34,197 nucleotides of DNA from an uncultured Bacilli bacterium (GTDB lineage: Bacteria > Bacillota_I > Bacilli_A > ML615J-28 > CAG-698), in assembly GCA_947627195.1 (NCBI GenBank), contig CANQVC010000014.1:1-34197 (forward strand), given 5' to 3'. The notes beneath the pieces are model-generated. The model saw only the letters and a program-made list of their open reading frames with translations. It did no database searches and was not told where the DNA came from. Positions 9,228 to 17,980 of this stretch are shown here, one piece after another (positions within the stretch are counted from its first letter, which is position 1; every line of letters starts with the position of its first letter). A program made the translations under genes and the position numbers.

Positions 9228-10260
9228 TCTATATGGTTTTACTAAAAAGCAACTTGAAGAAAAAATGATTTCTTTAAATCAAAAACCATTTAGAGCTACC
9301 CAAATGTTTGAATGGATATATAAGAAAAATGTTTTATCATTTGATGAAATGACAAACATGGGTAATGATAATGTAAAATTGATAAAAGAAATATTTACAT
9401 TAGATCATTTAAAAATCCAAAAAGAACAAATATCACAAGATGGAACTAGGAAATATTTATTTAAACTTGATGATGATAATTGTATTGAAACTGTTTTAAT
9501 GAATTATGAATATGGACAAAGTGTATGTATATCAACCCAAGTTGGTTGTAATATGGGATGTGCATTTTGTGCAAGTGGCATGCATAAAAAAATTCGTAAT
9601 TTAGAAGTATATGAAATGGTATTACAAGTCTTAATGGTTCAAGAACAATTACAAAACGAAGAAGATGAAAATAAAAGAAGGATTAGTCATGTTGTCATTA
9701 TGGGAATTGGTGAACCATTTGATAACTATGACAATGTTATGAATTTCATTCAAATAATTAATGATCCTAAAGGATTAGAAATTGGTGCAAGACATATCAC
9801 TTTATCGACATGTGGTATAGTTCCTAAGATATTAGAATTTGCTCATTTTCCTTTACAAATCAATTTAGCAATCTCTCTTCATTTCCCAACAGATGAATTA
9901 AGAAATAAATATATGCCAATTAATCGTCGTTATCCATTAGATGTGTTATTATCATCTATTAAATCATATTATAAAGAAACATCTAGACGAATTACTTTTG
10001 AATATATTTTATTAGATCAAATTAATGATTCTATTACATGTGCAAAACAATTAATAGAATTAATAAAAGGTATTAATTGCTATGTTAATTTAATACCAAT
10101 GAATGAATCAAATGGTTTATTTAAACGTAGTTCAAGAAGTAAAATATTTTTTGATTATTTGCATCAAAATAACATCAATTGTACACTTAGAAGAGAACAA
10201 GGACATGATATAGATGCTGCATGCGGTCAATTAAGAATAAAAGAAATGCAAAAAAAATAG
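9220..10260 (+). CDS. rlmN: Dual-specificity 23S rRNA A2503 / tRNA A37 C2-methyltransferase RlmN
   Basis: A radical-SAM enzyme that methylates C2 of A2503 in 23S rRNA and A37 in some tRNAs. The 346-residue protein has the RlmN N-terminal accessory domain (KPFRATQMFEWIYKK), the Cx3Cx2C cluster motif with Cys110, Cys114 and Cys117, the SAM-binding GIGEP segment, and the resolving cysteine Cys335 in AACGQLR, which forms the protein-RNA intermediate with a second methyl-carrying cysteine. It overlaps rsmB by 8 bases and is 7 bases from rsgA. In Bacillus the prpC-prkC phosphatase-kinase pair sits between rlmN and rsgA; it is absent here. Confidence 0.96.
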   Translation: MLNLYGFTKKQLEEKMISLNQKPFRATQMFEWIYKKNVLSFDEMTNMGNDNVKLIKEIFTLDHLKIQKEQISQDGTRKYLFKLDDDNCIETVLMNYEYGQSVCISTQVGCNMGCAFCASGMHKKIRNLEVYEMVLQVLMVQEQLQNEEDENKRRISHVVIMGIGEPFDNYDNVMNFIQIINDPKGLEIGARHITLSTCGIVPKILEFAHFPLQINLAISLHFPTDELRNKYMPINRRYPLDVLLSSIKSYYKETSRRITFEYILLDQINDSITCAKQLIELIKGINCYVNLIPMNESNGLFKRSSRSKIFFDYLHQNNINCTLRREQGHDIDAACGQLRIKEMQKK

Positions 10261-10267
10261 GAGTAAT

Positions 10268-11110
10268 ATGAATAATAAACAACAAGGAAGAATAATAAAA
10301 TCAATGAGTGGGGAATATACCATTAAATTAGATAAAGAACAAATAATATGTAAACCATTAGGTATTTTTCGTCATAAAAAAATAACACCTAAAGTAGGTG
10401 ATATTGTTATCATTGAAGATAAATCTATTATTTCAATTAATAAAAGAAAAAATGAACTTATTCGTCCTCCTGTTGCTAATATTGATAAAGTATTTATTGT
10501 AACATCTTTAATTCAACCAGATTTAAATCTTAATTTATTAGATAAATTGATTTGTGAAATGGAATATTTAGATGTCAATATAGTTTTAATATTTAGTAAA
10601 GAAGATTTAATTGACAAATCATCTTTTCTTGATGTAACTTCATATTATGAAAATTTAGGCTACCCTGTATATTTTACTCCTCATGATGTAATGGAAATTA
10701 AAAATGAAATAAATAACAATATATGTGTTGTTGCTGGACAAAGTGGAGTAGGTAAATCAACATTGATTAATTTGTTTGACCAATTTTTTCTAAAAACTGA
10801 TGAAATATCAAAATCTTTAGGTCGAGGAAAACATACAACAAGACATGTGGAATTATTACCTGTTGGTAATGGTTGGATAGCTGATACACCTGGTTTTGGT
10901 ACTCTTGATTTAGATATGGATATTGTAACTCTTTCTCATTCTTTCCGTGAATTTTTTCAAAGAAAATGTAAGTTTCATGGATGTACACATATTAATGAAC
11001 CAGGATGTCAAGTTAAAGAAGATGTTTTAAATGGAAAAATTAGAAAATCACGTTATGATAACTATTTATCTTTTGTTCAAGAAATAAAAAACAAAAAGCC
11101 CAAATATTAG
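10268..11110 (+). CDS. rsgA: Ribosome small-subunit biogenesis GTPase RsgA
   Basis: A circularly permuted GTPase that checks late 30S maturation at the decoding centre. The 280-residue protein shows an N-terminal OB fold (about 1-65), then the permuted G domain: G4 as FSKEDL, G1 as GQSGVGKST (residues 157-165), switch region GRGKHTTRHVE, and G3 DTPGFG, ending in a zinc knuckle CKFHGCTHINEPGC. The G4 has Ser-Lys in place of Asn-Lys; Bacillus homologues carry Thr-Lys as I recall, so this is family variation. It sits between rlmN and rpe with short gaps, in a cluster of rRNA-modifying enzymes. Confidence 0.95.
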   Translation: MNNKQQGRIIKSMSGEYTIKLDKEQIICKPLGIFRHKKITPKVGDIVIIEDKSIISINKRKNELIRPPVANIDKVFIVTSLIQPDLNLNLLDKLICEMEYLDVNIVLIFSKEDLIDKSSFLDVTSYYENLGYPVYFTPHDVMEIKNEINNNICVVAGQSGVGKSTLINLFDQFFLKTDEISKSLGRGKHTTRHVELLPVGNGWIADTPGFGTLDLDMDIVTLSHSFREFFQRKCKFHGCTHINEPGCQVKEDVLNGKIRKSRYDNYLSFVQEIKNKKPKY

Positions 11111-11119
11111 GAGGAATCT

Positions 11120-11773
11120 ATGCTTAAAGTAGCCCCATCAATTTTAGCTTGTGACTTCACAAAACTATTAGAAGAAGTAAAAACAGTTGAAAATGCCACC
11201 TTTTTACATATTGATGTAATGGATGGACATTTTGTTCCTAATATTAGTTTAGGACCATGTGTATATAATAATCTTAAAGGCAAAGTCAATATGATTTTTG
11301 ATGTCCATTTAATGATTAGTCATCCAGAGAAATATTATCAAGAATTTATTAAAAGTGGTGCTGATTATTTAACTCTTCATTTAGAAGCTTTACAAGATAA
11401 TAATACTAATATAATAGAATTAATAAATGCAATTCATCAATTAGGTTGTAAAGTTGGTTTAGCAATTAAACCTAATACTGATGTGTCTTTATTAAATGAT
11501 TATTTACCATATATTGATTTAGCTTTAGTAATGTCTGTAGAGCCAGGATTTGGTGGACAAAAGTTTATGGCAAATGTTCTTTCTAAAGTGACATATTTAA
11601 AAGAACAAAAACTAGATAATTATTATAAATATTTAATTGAAATTGATGGTGGTATTAATGATATGACAGCTAAATTAGCTAAAAATGCTGGTTGTGATGT
11701 TGTTGTTGCTGGTACATATATATTTAATAGTTCTAATCGTCAATTGAAAATAAAGGAATTAGAAAATTTATGA
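11120..11773 (+). CDS. rpe: Ribulose-phosphate 3-epimerase
   Basis: Interconverts ribulose 5-phosphate and xylulose 5-phosphate in the pentose phosphate pathway. The 217-residue TIM barrel carries APSILACDF, the catalytic Asp and metal ligands in HIDVMDGHFVPN, DVHLMI, the SVEPGFGGQ phosphate loop, and the second catalytic Asp in EIDGGI. AGGAGG precedes the start. Its TGA stop overlaps the ATG of thiN (ATGA), so the two are coupled; rsgA-rpe-thiN is the order in Bacillus. Confidence 0.97.
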   Translation: MLKVAPSILACDFTKLLEEVKTVENATFLHIDVMDGHFVPNISLGPCVYNNLKGKVNMIFDVHLMISHPEKYYQEFIKSGADYLTLHLEALQDNNTNIIELINAIHQLGCKVGLAIKPNTDVSLLNDYLPYIDLALVMSVEPGFGGQKFMANVLSKVTYLKEQKLDNYYKYLIEIDGGINDMTAKLAKNAGCDVVVAGTYIFNSSNRQLKIKELENL

Positions 11774-12396
11774 TTTATAATCTAATATGTGCTGGGGAAG
11801 ATTCCTTTAGTAATTTATATAATTCTTCAAAAAAAGAAAATGAAAAATATATTGCTATTGATGGTGGGTTAAATGTATTAACAAAATTAAATATTAAAAT
11901 AGATGCTTTTTTTGGTGATCAAGATAGTTTAGATAAAAAATATAATTTACCTAATTATGATTTTCCTTTAAAATCTCATTTATATTCCGAAAGAAAAGAT
12001 GATGGTGATTTAGAACTTGCCATATCATGGTTAATTAAACAATCGTTTTTTAAAATAAATGACGAAATAATTATTTATAATGCAACAGGTGGTAGATTAG
12101 ATCATTATCAAGCAGCTTTAAATATTTTAATTAAATATAAAGATTATAATATTAAAATAATTGATAAACAAAATGAAATATTTATTTGTAAATATTCGAT
12201 GATATTTAATAAAGATAATTATAAATATATTTCTTTCTTTGCTATTACTGATACAATTATTTCTTTAGATGGATTTAAATATCCATTAAATAATTATTTA
12301 TTACATCCATATTGTAATTTGTGCTTAAGTAATGAAATTGAAACAGAAGGTAAAATAAATATTAATAATCCAATTATTGTAATGAAAACAAAATAA
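11770..12396 (+). CDS. thiN: Thiamine pyrophosphokinase
   Basis: Transfers pyrophosphate from ATP to thiamine to make the active cofactor thiamine diphosphate. The 208-residue protein has the N-terminal catalytic domain with IAIDGGL, the metal-binding FFGDQDS, KDDGDLELA and NATGGRLDH, followed by a diverged C-terminal thiamine-binding beta domain. It overlaps rpe by four bases and is the last longer gene of its operon. The position between rpe and spoVM matches Bacillus yloS, a known ThiN. The cofactor it makes serves transketolase, which acts next to Rpe. Confidence 0.92.
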   Translation: MIYNLICAGEDSFSNLYNSSKKENEKYIAIDGGLNVLTKLNIKIDAFFGDQDSLDKKYNLPNYDFPLKSHLYSERKDDGDLELAISWLIKQSFFKINDEIIIYNATGGRLDHYQAALNILIKYKDYNIKIIDKQNEIFICKYSMIFNKDNYKYISFFAITDTIISLDGFKYPLNNYLLHPYCNLCLSNEIETEGKININNPIIVMKTK

Positions 12397-12456
12397 TATT
12401 CATATATTTTTTATTACTTGCATATAGTGAAGTAAAGAGATATAAGGAGAAGAAAT

Positions 12457-12534
12457 ATGAGAATTATTTGTATCAAATTACCAAAGTTTATTTCGTTTAT
12501 TGTTTTGAAGATTAAAAATTTATTTAAAAAATAA
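12457..12534 (+). CDS. spoVM: SpoVM-like amphipathic micro-protein (25 residues)
   Basis: A 25-codon gene with a strong AAGGAGA site (12444-12450) six bases before its ATG. Residues 6-11 read IKLPKF, identical to the core of Bacillus subtilis SpoVM as I recall it, with the proline at position 9 exactly as in SpoVM, where it matters for sensing membrane curvature. The rest is an amphipathic Ile/Lys/Phe helix ending FKK. In Bacillus spoVM lies between yloS (thiN) and the reversed rpmB, precisely the position here. SpoVM marks the forespore outer membrane and recruits SpoIVA for coat assembly. A SigE-like pair (ATA at 12402-12404, 16 bases, CATATAGT at 12421-12428) lies just upstream but is weak evidence in such AT-rich DNA. 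A terminator follows. Confidence 0.85.
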   Translation: MRIICIKLPKFISFIVLKIKNLFKK

Positions 12535-12542
12535 TTTTAAAA

Positions 12543-12568
12543 AAGAACCCTAGTAAAAAAGGGTTCTT
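12543..12568. terminator. Bidirectional intrinsic terminator between spoVM and rpmB
   Basis: AAGAACCC (12543-12550) and GGGTTCTT (12561-12568) form an 8-bp stem. On the minus strand it is followed by a T-run, on the plus strand by a weaker ATTC tail, so it can stop transcripts from both sides. Confidence 0.75.
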
Positions 12569-12587
12569 ATTCATTATAAAACATAAT

Positions 12588-12617
12588 AAAAAAAGACCAT
12601 AAAGAAACTTTATAGCC
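12588..12617 (-). terminator. Intrinsic terminator of rpmB
   Basis: Read on the minus strand, GGCTATAAA and TTTATGGTC pair over 9 bp with two wobbles around a short loop, followed by seven T. It starts ten bases after the rpmB stop codon. Confidence 0.75.
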
Positions 12618-12627
12618 TCAATTTATA

Positions 12628-12819
12628 TTAAGCACGTTTTACTAAGCCAGATCTTAAAGCACGTGTAGAAACGTATACACGTTTTACCTTACCATCTTCA
12701 TCAATAATTCTTACTTTTTGTAAGTTTGCTTTCCAAGTTCTACGTGAAGCTTTTAATGAGTGAGGGCGATTATTACCTGTTACCGTTCCTAAACCTGTCA
12801 CATAACATTTACGAGCCAT
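12628..12819 (-). CDS. rpmB: 50S ribosomal protein L28
   Basis: A basic 63-residue protein of the large ribosomal subunit. It begins MARKCYVTG and carries the family patterns [22 protein letters not shown] and [11 protein letters not shown]; the length is normal for Bacillota. The start is set by AAGGAGG just upstream on the minus strand. It is the only gene on the reverse strand between spoVM and fakA, as in Bacillus, and has its own promoter and terminators. Confidence 0.97.
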   Translation of the reverse strand: MARKCYVTGLGTVTGNNRPHSLKASRRTWKANLQKVRIIDEDGKVKRVYVSTRALRSGLVKRA

Positions 12820-12850
12820 AATAGTACCTCCTTGTTTCTTAATACATTAT

Positions 12851-12879
12851 ATTTTATCATATTTTTTAATAAATAGCAA
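12851..12879 (-). promoter_or_regulatory. Promoter of rpmB
   Basis: On the minus strand TTGCTA (12874-12879), a 17-base spacer and TAAAAT (12851-12856). A perfect TATAAT also lies slightly downstream, so the exact -10 is uncertain. Confidence 0.55.
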
Positions 12880-13002
12880 GAATTATTTATAATTTTTATT
12901 TTTAAGAAAAAAGTATTATTTATTAAGTATTTATTATCGATTTTTTTTGATTTAATATGATATTTTTTGTTATGTAAAACCTTTTTTCAACATTTAAATT
13001 AC
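12880..13002. other. AT-rich intergenic stretch with no gene
   Basis: The rpmB-fakA gap spans 12820-13156. Apart from the rpmB and fakA promoters I see no coding frame, tRNA or structured RNA. Bacillus has yloU (an Asp23-family gene) here; no trace of it is visible. The roughly 120-base fakA leader (about 13038-13156) is very AT-rich and shows no recognised regulatory structure. Confidence 0.6.
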
Positions 13003-13031
13003 TTGCTTTTCTTTGCTTACTGTGGTATAAT
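13003..13031 (+). promoter_or_regulatory. Promoter of fakA (extended -10)
   Basis: TTGCTT (13003-13008), 17 bases and TATAAT (13026-13031) preceded by TGG, an extended -10 element. The start codon is about 120 bases beyond the expected transcription start. Confidence 0.8.
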
Positions 13032-13156
13032 AAATAAGTATTCAACTAGGATATATAGAAGAAATAGTATGAATTTATATTAATATTTTACATGATATCT
13101 AATATGTTATATATTTATTATAATATAATTTATTATGTATTTGAGAGGTGTCCAAA

Positions 13157-14836
13157 ATGAGTGTGAAAAAATTAGATGGACAGTTATTTAAGACATTAGT
13201 TTTAAATGGTGCAGAAAATCTAAGACAAAATTATCAATATGTCGATTCCTTAAATGTTTTTCCCGTTCCCGATGGTGATACAGGAACTAATATGAAAATG
13301 ACCATTGAAAGTGGTGTAAATGAAATTAGTTTATTAGATGATGTAAATATATTTGAAGTATCTAAGAAATTATCTAGAGCAATGTTAATGGGAGCAAGAG
13401 GAAATTCAGGAGTTATCTTATCGCAATTATTTAGAGGATTAAGTAAAGGCTTAGAAGGATTTGTTAGTGTTAATTCTGTAGGATTAGCTAAAGCTTTTGC
13501 TAGTGGGGTAACACAAGCATATAAAGCTGTGAAAGAACCTGTTGAAGGAACGATATTAACTGTTGCTAGGGAAGCAAGTGAAAAGATGAATTTAATTGCC
13601 AACTCTCGTATGACAATTGATGAATTTTTTGATGAATATATTAAAGAAGCTAAAGAATCATTAAATCGTACTCCTGATCTTTTACCAGTATTAAAAGATG
13701 CAGGTGTTGTAGATAGTGGTGGAGCAGGTTATATTAAAATATTAGAAGGAATGCAAAAAGCTTTGAATGGTGAGATTTTATCATCTGATTTTTCTGGTGC
13801 TATTCATCTTGCTAATCCAACATTTGAAGAAGCAAATGATGCAGTAGATAGATATTGTACAGAATTTGTTTTACAATTAAATGAACAAAAAACTAATCTT
13901 CAAGAATTTACCGAAAAACAAATTGTTGATTTAATTATGCCATTAGGAAATTCAATTGTTGTTGTAAAAGAAAATGATACAATTAAAGCTCATATTCATA
14001 CAACAAAACCTGGTGAAGTTTTATCTCTTTCTCAACAATTTGGTGAATTCACTAAAGTTAAAGTTGAAAACATGAGGATTCAACATAATCAATTAACAAA
14101 TATTGAACATGTTACCCAAGGTGTTTGCCCATGTGGAGAAGTTCATGCTCCTAAACCAACTAAACCAGAAAAACGTAGTAAATATGCTATTGTTACTGTT
14201 GCTAGTGGAGAAGGATTAGTTAATATTTTCCGTGAAATGGGTGCTGATTATATTGTAAGTGGTGGTCAAACAATGAATCCATCTACAGAAGATTTTATTA
14301 ATGGATTCGATACATTGAATGCGGAAAACATTATTGTTTTTCCTAATAATAAAAATATTATTCTTGCCGCAAAACAAGCAGCAAAAATTTATGAAGAAAG
14401 CAAAGTATGGATTGTGGAAACAAAAACAATTGCCCAAGGTTTCTCCGCTCTTACAATGCTTGAATTAAATGGTGAACCTGAAGATATTTTATCAGAAATG
14501 AATGAAGTTATCGAAAATGTCATTAGTGCTCAAGTTACATATTCAATCCGTGATACTGAAATTGAAGGAATTAATGTTCATAAAGATGATTTTATCGGTA
14601 TTGTTGATGGTAAAATTGTAACATCAAATAAAAAACGTATCGATACTGTTAAAAATCTTTTTAAAGCCAAAGACTTAAGCGAAAAAGATATCGTAACAAT
14701 AATTTATGGTAAAGATGTCTTATTAAAAGAAGTTAATGAAATTCAAAAATACATTGAAAAGAATTATAGCAACCTTGAAGTTGAAATAATCAAAGGTGAT
14801 CAAGAAGTATATAGCTATATTTTTTCAATAGAATAG
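13157..14836 (+). CDS. fakA: Fatty acid kinase ATP-binding subunit (FakA/YloV, DhaL-type kinase)
   Basis: FakA phosphorylates fatty acids presented by a FakB protein, giving acyl-phosphate for PlsX and phospholipid synthesis. The 559-residue protein has an N-terminal DhaL kinase domain (about 1-200) with FPVPDGDTGTNM, GARGNSGVILSQ and DSGGAGY, a middle domain with a Cys (RYCTEF) and HIH motif that match the zinc ligands of staphylococcal FakA, and a C-terminal domain (about 340-559) with SGGQTMNPST. A CPCGEVH segment at residues 324-330 adds two cysteines in the linker. GTG at 13148 is part of the ribosome-binding region GAGAGGTG, so ATG 13157 is the start. No fakB is in the window. A terminator follows. 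Confidence 0.9.
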   Translation: MSVKKLDGQLFKTLVLNGAENLRQNYQYVDSLNVFPVPDGDTGTNMKMTIESGVNEISLLDDVNIFEVSKKLSRAMLMGARGNSGVILSQLFRGLSKGLEGFVSVNSVGLAKAFASGVTQAYKAVKEPVEGTILTVAREASEKMNLIANSRMTIDEFFDEYIKEAKESLNRTPDLLPVLKDAGVVDSGGAGYIKILEGMQKALNGEILSSDFSGAIHLANPTFEEANDAVDRYCTEFVLQLNEQKTNLQEFTEKQIVDLIMPLGNSIVVVKENDTIKAHIHTTKPGEVLSLSQQFGEFTKVKVENMRIQHNQLTNIEHVTQGVCPCGEVHAPKPTKPEKRSKYAIVTVASGEGLVNIFREMGADYIVSGGQTMNPSTEDFINGFDTLNAENIIVFPNNKNIILAAKQAAKIYEESKVWIVETKTIAQGFSALTMLELNGEPEDILSEMNEVIENVISAQVTYSIRDTEIEGINVHKDDFIGIVDGKIVTSNKKRIDTVKNLFKAKDLSEKDIVTIIYGKDVLLKEVNEIQKYIEKNYSNLEVEIIKGDQEVYSYIFSIE

Positions 14837-14838
14837 AT

Positions 14839-14862
14839 AAAGGGCTCTATCGGCCCTTTTCT
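14839..14862 (+). terminator. Intrinsic terminator after fakA
   Basis: AAAGGGC (14839-14845) and GCCCTTT (14853-14859) form a 7-bp stem with a seven-base loop, followed by a short, T-rich tail. It may be partial, because recG has no clear promoter of its own. Confidence 0.7.
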
Positions 14863-14888
14863 TGCATAAAAAAGAAAGAGAAGCCATT

Positions 14889-16916
14889 ATGATAGAGTTA
14901 GCAAAAGTTGAATATTTAAGTACAAAGGTAGTTTCGCAATTAAAAAAATGTGGTATTATTACAGTTGATGATTTATTATATAGTTTTCCATCACGATTTG
15001 AAGATTATACAATTATTCCTTATGATGAAATAACTGATGTAACCAAAACAGTTACAATAGCAGGAATTGTTCAAAGTAAAGCTACAGTTATGAACTTAAA
15101 AACAAATTTAAACATGATGAATTTTTATGTTGATGTCGATGATGTTAAAGTAAAAGTTACTATTTTCAATCGTTTTTTCTTAAAAAGTAAAATTTATTAT
15201 GGAACTTATGTTCGTTTAACAGGAAAATTTGATGCTAAAAAGACCAAATTCACAGCTTCAGAAATAGCTTTTGATGAATTTGAAAGTGCCATTCATCCAA
15301 TCTTCAATATTAAAGGAATAGATGATAAAAAAATCTTTGAAATTAAAGAAAGATTGTATGAAGATTTTAATGATCAACTTATTGAAGATTTACCACATGA
15401 TATATTAGATAAATATCAATTATTACCAATACGTGATGCAATTAGAGCAATAAATTTACCAGATGATATGAAAGAAACATCACAAGCTGTTTATCGCATT
15501 AAATTTGAAGAATTATTAAAATATCAAATAAAAATCAAATATTTATTTTATATGCGAAAACATTTCCCTGAAGGTGTATGTGTTGTTTATGATGAAAATA
15601 AAGTCAAAGAATTCGTTAATAAACTTCCTTTCACATTAACAAAAGATCAAGTAACAAGTATGCAAGCTATATTAGAAGATATGCGTTCACCATATAAAAT
15701 GAATCGTTTATTACAAGGTGAAGTTGGAAGTGGTAAAACTGTTGTTAGTGCCATTGCCTTATATGCCGCAACAACAGCAGGATATCAAGGTGCTATCATG
15801 GTGCCAACAGAAGTATTAGCTGGACAACATTATCAAACATTTAAAGGATTATTTCATAATACGGAATTAAAAATTGCGTTATTAACATCAAGTGTTAATC
15901 CTAAAGATCGTAAAGATATTTTACAAGGATTAGAAGATGGAACAATTGATATTGTTGTTGGAACACATAGTTTAATTCAAAAAGATGTTTCATTTCATAA
16001 ATTAGGATTAGTTGTAACTGATGAAGAACATCGCTTTGGAGTAAAACAAAGAGTATCAATGGTAGGTAAAGGTTATTTAATCGATCATTTAAAAATGAGC
16101 GCAACCCCAATTCCCAGAACTCTTGCTATTAGTATATTGGGAGAATCAGATATTTCGATAATTAAAACTTTACCTGGGAATCGTAAAGAAGTTATTACTA
16201 AATATATTGATTATGATAAACGTGAAGAAGTATTTGAACACATTCGTGAACAAGTAAAACAAGGTAGACAAGTTTATATTATTACTCCAATGATTGAAGA
16301 ATCTGATGCTATGGATTTACAAAATGCTTTATCAGTTTATGAAAGAACTAAAAAATATTATCAAGATTTTTGCGAAGTAGGATTAATTCATGGTCGTTTA
16401 AAAACTGAACAAAAAGAAGAAGTAATGAATAAGTTCTATCAAAATGAAATTCAAATTTTAGTAGCTACAAGTGTTATTGAAGTAGGTGTTAATGTTGTTA
16501 ATGCCACAACAATTGTTATTCTTGATGCTGATCGTTTTGGGATTGCTCAACTTCACCAAATGCGTGGTAGAGTTCGTCGTAGTGATTATCAAGCATATTG
16601 TTTTTTAATTAGTAAAACGACTGTGGAAAACTCTATTAAGCGTTTAAAACTTGTGGAAGAAACAAATGATGGCTTTGCTTTAGCTGAAGAAGATTTATTT
16701 GTTCGAGGAGCTGGTGATTTATTTGGCGAAAAACAAACAGGAAATGTAGCTTTTAAAATGGCTGATATTGTTGTTGATAATGATATATTAGATGTTGCTA
16801 ATAAATGTGCTAACGAAATGTTTGAAACAGAAAAAATATTTAATAATGAAGAATATAAAAATTTACTAGAAATTGCCAAAAATAATTATTTAAATAAAAA
16901 AGAAATGGTTGAATAA
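14889..16916 (+). CDS. recG: ATP-dependent DNA helicase RecG
   Basis: Remodels stalled replication forks and branch-migrates Holliday junctions. The 675-residue protein has the N-terminal wedge/OB domain (about 1-180), then two RecA-like helicase domains: Walker A GEVGSGKTV (Lys283), the DExH box as DEEHRFG (residues 378-384; DEQH is commoner), SATPIPRTLA, and the C-terminal ATSVIEVGVNV, ADRFGIAQLHQMRGRVRRS and GAGDLFG motifs. Unlike PriA in this window, all helicase motifs are intact. An in-frame TTG at 14862 lies in the terminator tail; ATG 14889 fits family N-termini better though its ribosome-binding site is weak. It continues the fakA-recG-plsX order of Bacillus; sdaAB, sdaAA and fapR are missing between. 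Confidence 0.95.
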   Translation: MIELAKVEYLSTKVVSQLKKCGIITVDDLLYSFPSRFEDYTIIPYDEITDVTKTVTIAGIVQSKATVMNLKTNLNMMNFYVDVDDVKVKVTIFNRFFLKSKIYYGTYVRLTGKFDAKKTKFTASEIAFDEFESAIHPIFNIKGIDDKKIFEIKERLYEDFNDQLIEDLPHDILDKYQLLPIRDAIRAINLPDDMKETSQAVYRIKFEELLKYQIKIKYLFYMRKHFPEGVCVVYDENKVKEFVNKLPFTLTKDQVTSMQAILEDMRSPYKMNRLLQGEVGSGKTVVSAIALYAATTAGYQGAIMVPTEVLAGQHYQTFKGLFHNTELKIALLTSSVNPKDRKDILQGLEDGTIDIVVGTHSLIQKDVSFHKLGLVVTDEEHRFGVKQRVSMVGKGYLIDHLKMSATPIPRTLAISILGESDISIIKTLPGNRKEVITKYIDYDKREEVFEHIREQVKQGRQVYIITPMIEESDAMDLQNALSVYERTKKYYQDFCEVGLIHGRLKTEQKEEVMNKFYQNEIQILVATSVIEVGVNVVNATTIVILDADRFGIAQLHQMRGRVRRSDYQAYCFLISKTTVENSIKRLKLVEETNDGFALAEEDLFVRGAGDLFGEKQTGNVAFKMADIVVDNDILDVANKCANEMFETEKIFNNEEYKNLLEIAKNNYLNKKEMVE

Positions 16917-16975
16917 AATATATAATTTTAAATTATATAATATAAATAATATAATAAGAAAAGGGGATGAATAGT

Positions 16976-17968
16976 ATGGTCAAATTAGCCATTGATGCGA
17001 TGGGAGGAGATTTTGCTCCGAAAGAAATTGTTGAAGGATGTTTACTTGCCGCTAAAGAATTTTCTGATTTAAACCTTGTTTTATATGGGGATGAAGAACA
17101 AATTAAAATGTACATGAAAAAAGTACCTGAAAATATATCTATTGTTCATGCCAAGGACAAACTTGACATGGGAGAAAAAGATCCGATAAGTGCTATTCGT
17201 CGTAACGATGAATTATCTTTAGTTAAAGCATTTAAAGCAGTGCATGATAAAGAATGTAGTGGTGTTGTTACAGCTGGCCCAACTCAAGGAGTAGTTGTTG
17301 CCGCTCACATGATTATTAAAAAATTAGAAGGAATGAAAAGAGTTGCTATTTGTCCTCAACTTCCTGAAGTAGGAGGAAAAAGTAGATTATTATTAGATTC
17401 AGGTGCTAATACTGATGTTCGTCCTGAACATATTTTGCAATATGCTGAATTTGCTTCCATATTTTATAAATTAACAAGAGATGTAGAAAATCCTTTAGTT
17501 GGTCTTATTAATATAGGTAGTGAACCTGGTAAAGGAAGAGAATTAGAAAAAGAAGTTTTTGAATTATTAAAAGAAGATCCTAAAATTAATTTTTATGGAA
17601 ATGTTGAACCTAAAGAATTATTAACAACACCATGTGATATATTAGTATCTGATGGTTTTTCAGGAAATCTTGTCATGAAATCATTTGAGGGTTGTGCTAA
17701 AGCAATGGGAATTATTTTGAAAGAAGAAATTAGCAAAACTTTAGGTGGAAAAATAGGATATTTATTTATGCGTGATAATATTGATGAATTCAAGAGACGC
17801 ATGAGTGCTGATGAAGTTGGTGGTTCTTTAATTTTTGGTGTTGATGGTGTTGTTGTCAAAGCCCATGGAAGTAGTAATGCCTATGCTTTTTCTCATGCCA
17901 TTAAATTAGCAAGAAAAACTGTTTTAAGTAATGTTCTTGAAACAGTTAAACAACATTTAAATGAGTGA
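16976..17968 (+). CDS. plsX: Phosphate acyltransferase PlsX
   Basis: Interconverts acyl-ACP and acyl-phosphate at the membrane surface, supplying the acyl donor for glycerol-3-phosphate acylation by PlsY. The 330-residue protein begins with the family signature LAIDAMGGDFAPKEIVEG and later shows DKLDMGEKDPISAIRR, GLINIGSEPGKG, SDGFSGNLVMKS and GGSLIFGVDG. ATG 16967 is immediately next to AAGGGG, too close to use, so ATG 16976 nine bases on is the start. FakA, encoded 2 kb upstream, makes the same acyl-phosphate from free fatty acids. The fabD-fabG-acpP genes that usually follow plsX are absent; rnc comes 12 bases later. Confidence 0.96.
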   Translation: MVKLAIDAMGGDFAPKEIVEGCLLAAKEFSDLNLVLYGDEEQIKMYMKKVPENISIVHAKDKLDMGEKDPISAIRRNDELSLVKAFKAVHDKECSGVVTAGPTQGVVVAAHMIIKKLEGMKRVAICPQLPEVGGKSRLLLDSGANTDVRPEHILQYAEFASIFYKLTRDVENPLVGLINIGSEPGKGRELEKEVFELLKEDPKINFYGNVEPKELLTTPCDILVSDGFSGNLVMKSFEGCAKAMGIILKEEISKTLGGKIGYLFMRDNIDEFKRRMSADEVGGSLIFGVDGVVVKAHGSSNAYAFSHAIKLARKTVLSNVLETVKQHLNE

Positions 17969-17980
17969 TTAAAATATATT

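Noticed and set aside
10595-10615. Defective G4 motif in RsgA (SKED instead of NKxD)
   Set aside because: Bacillota RsgA proteins often have Thr or Ser in place of Asn; all other GTPase motifs are intact.
16020-16034. Altered DExH box in RecG (DEEH)
   Set aside because: DEEH is a conservative variant and the Walker A and remaining helicase motifs are normal.
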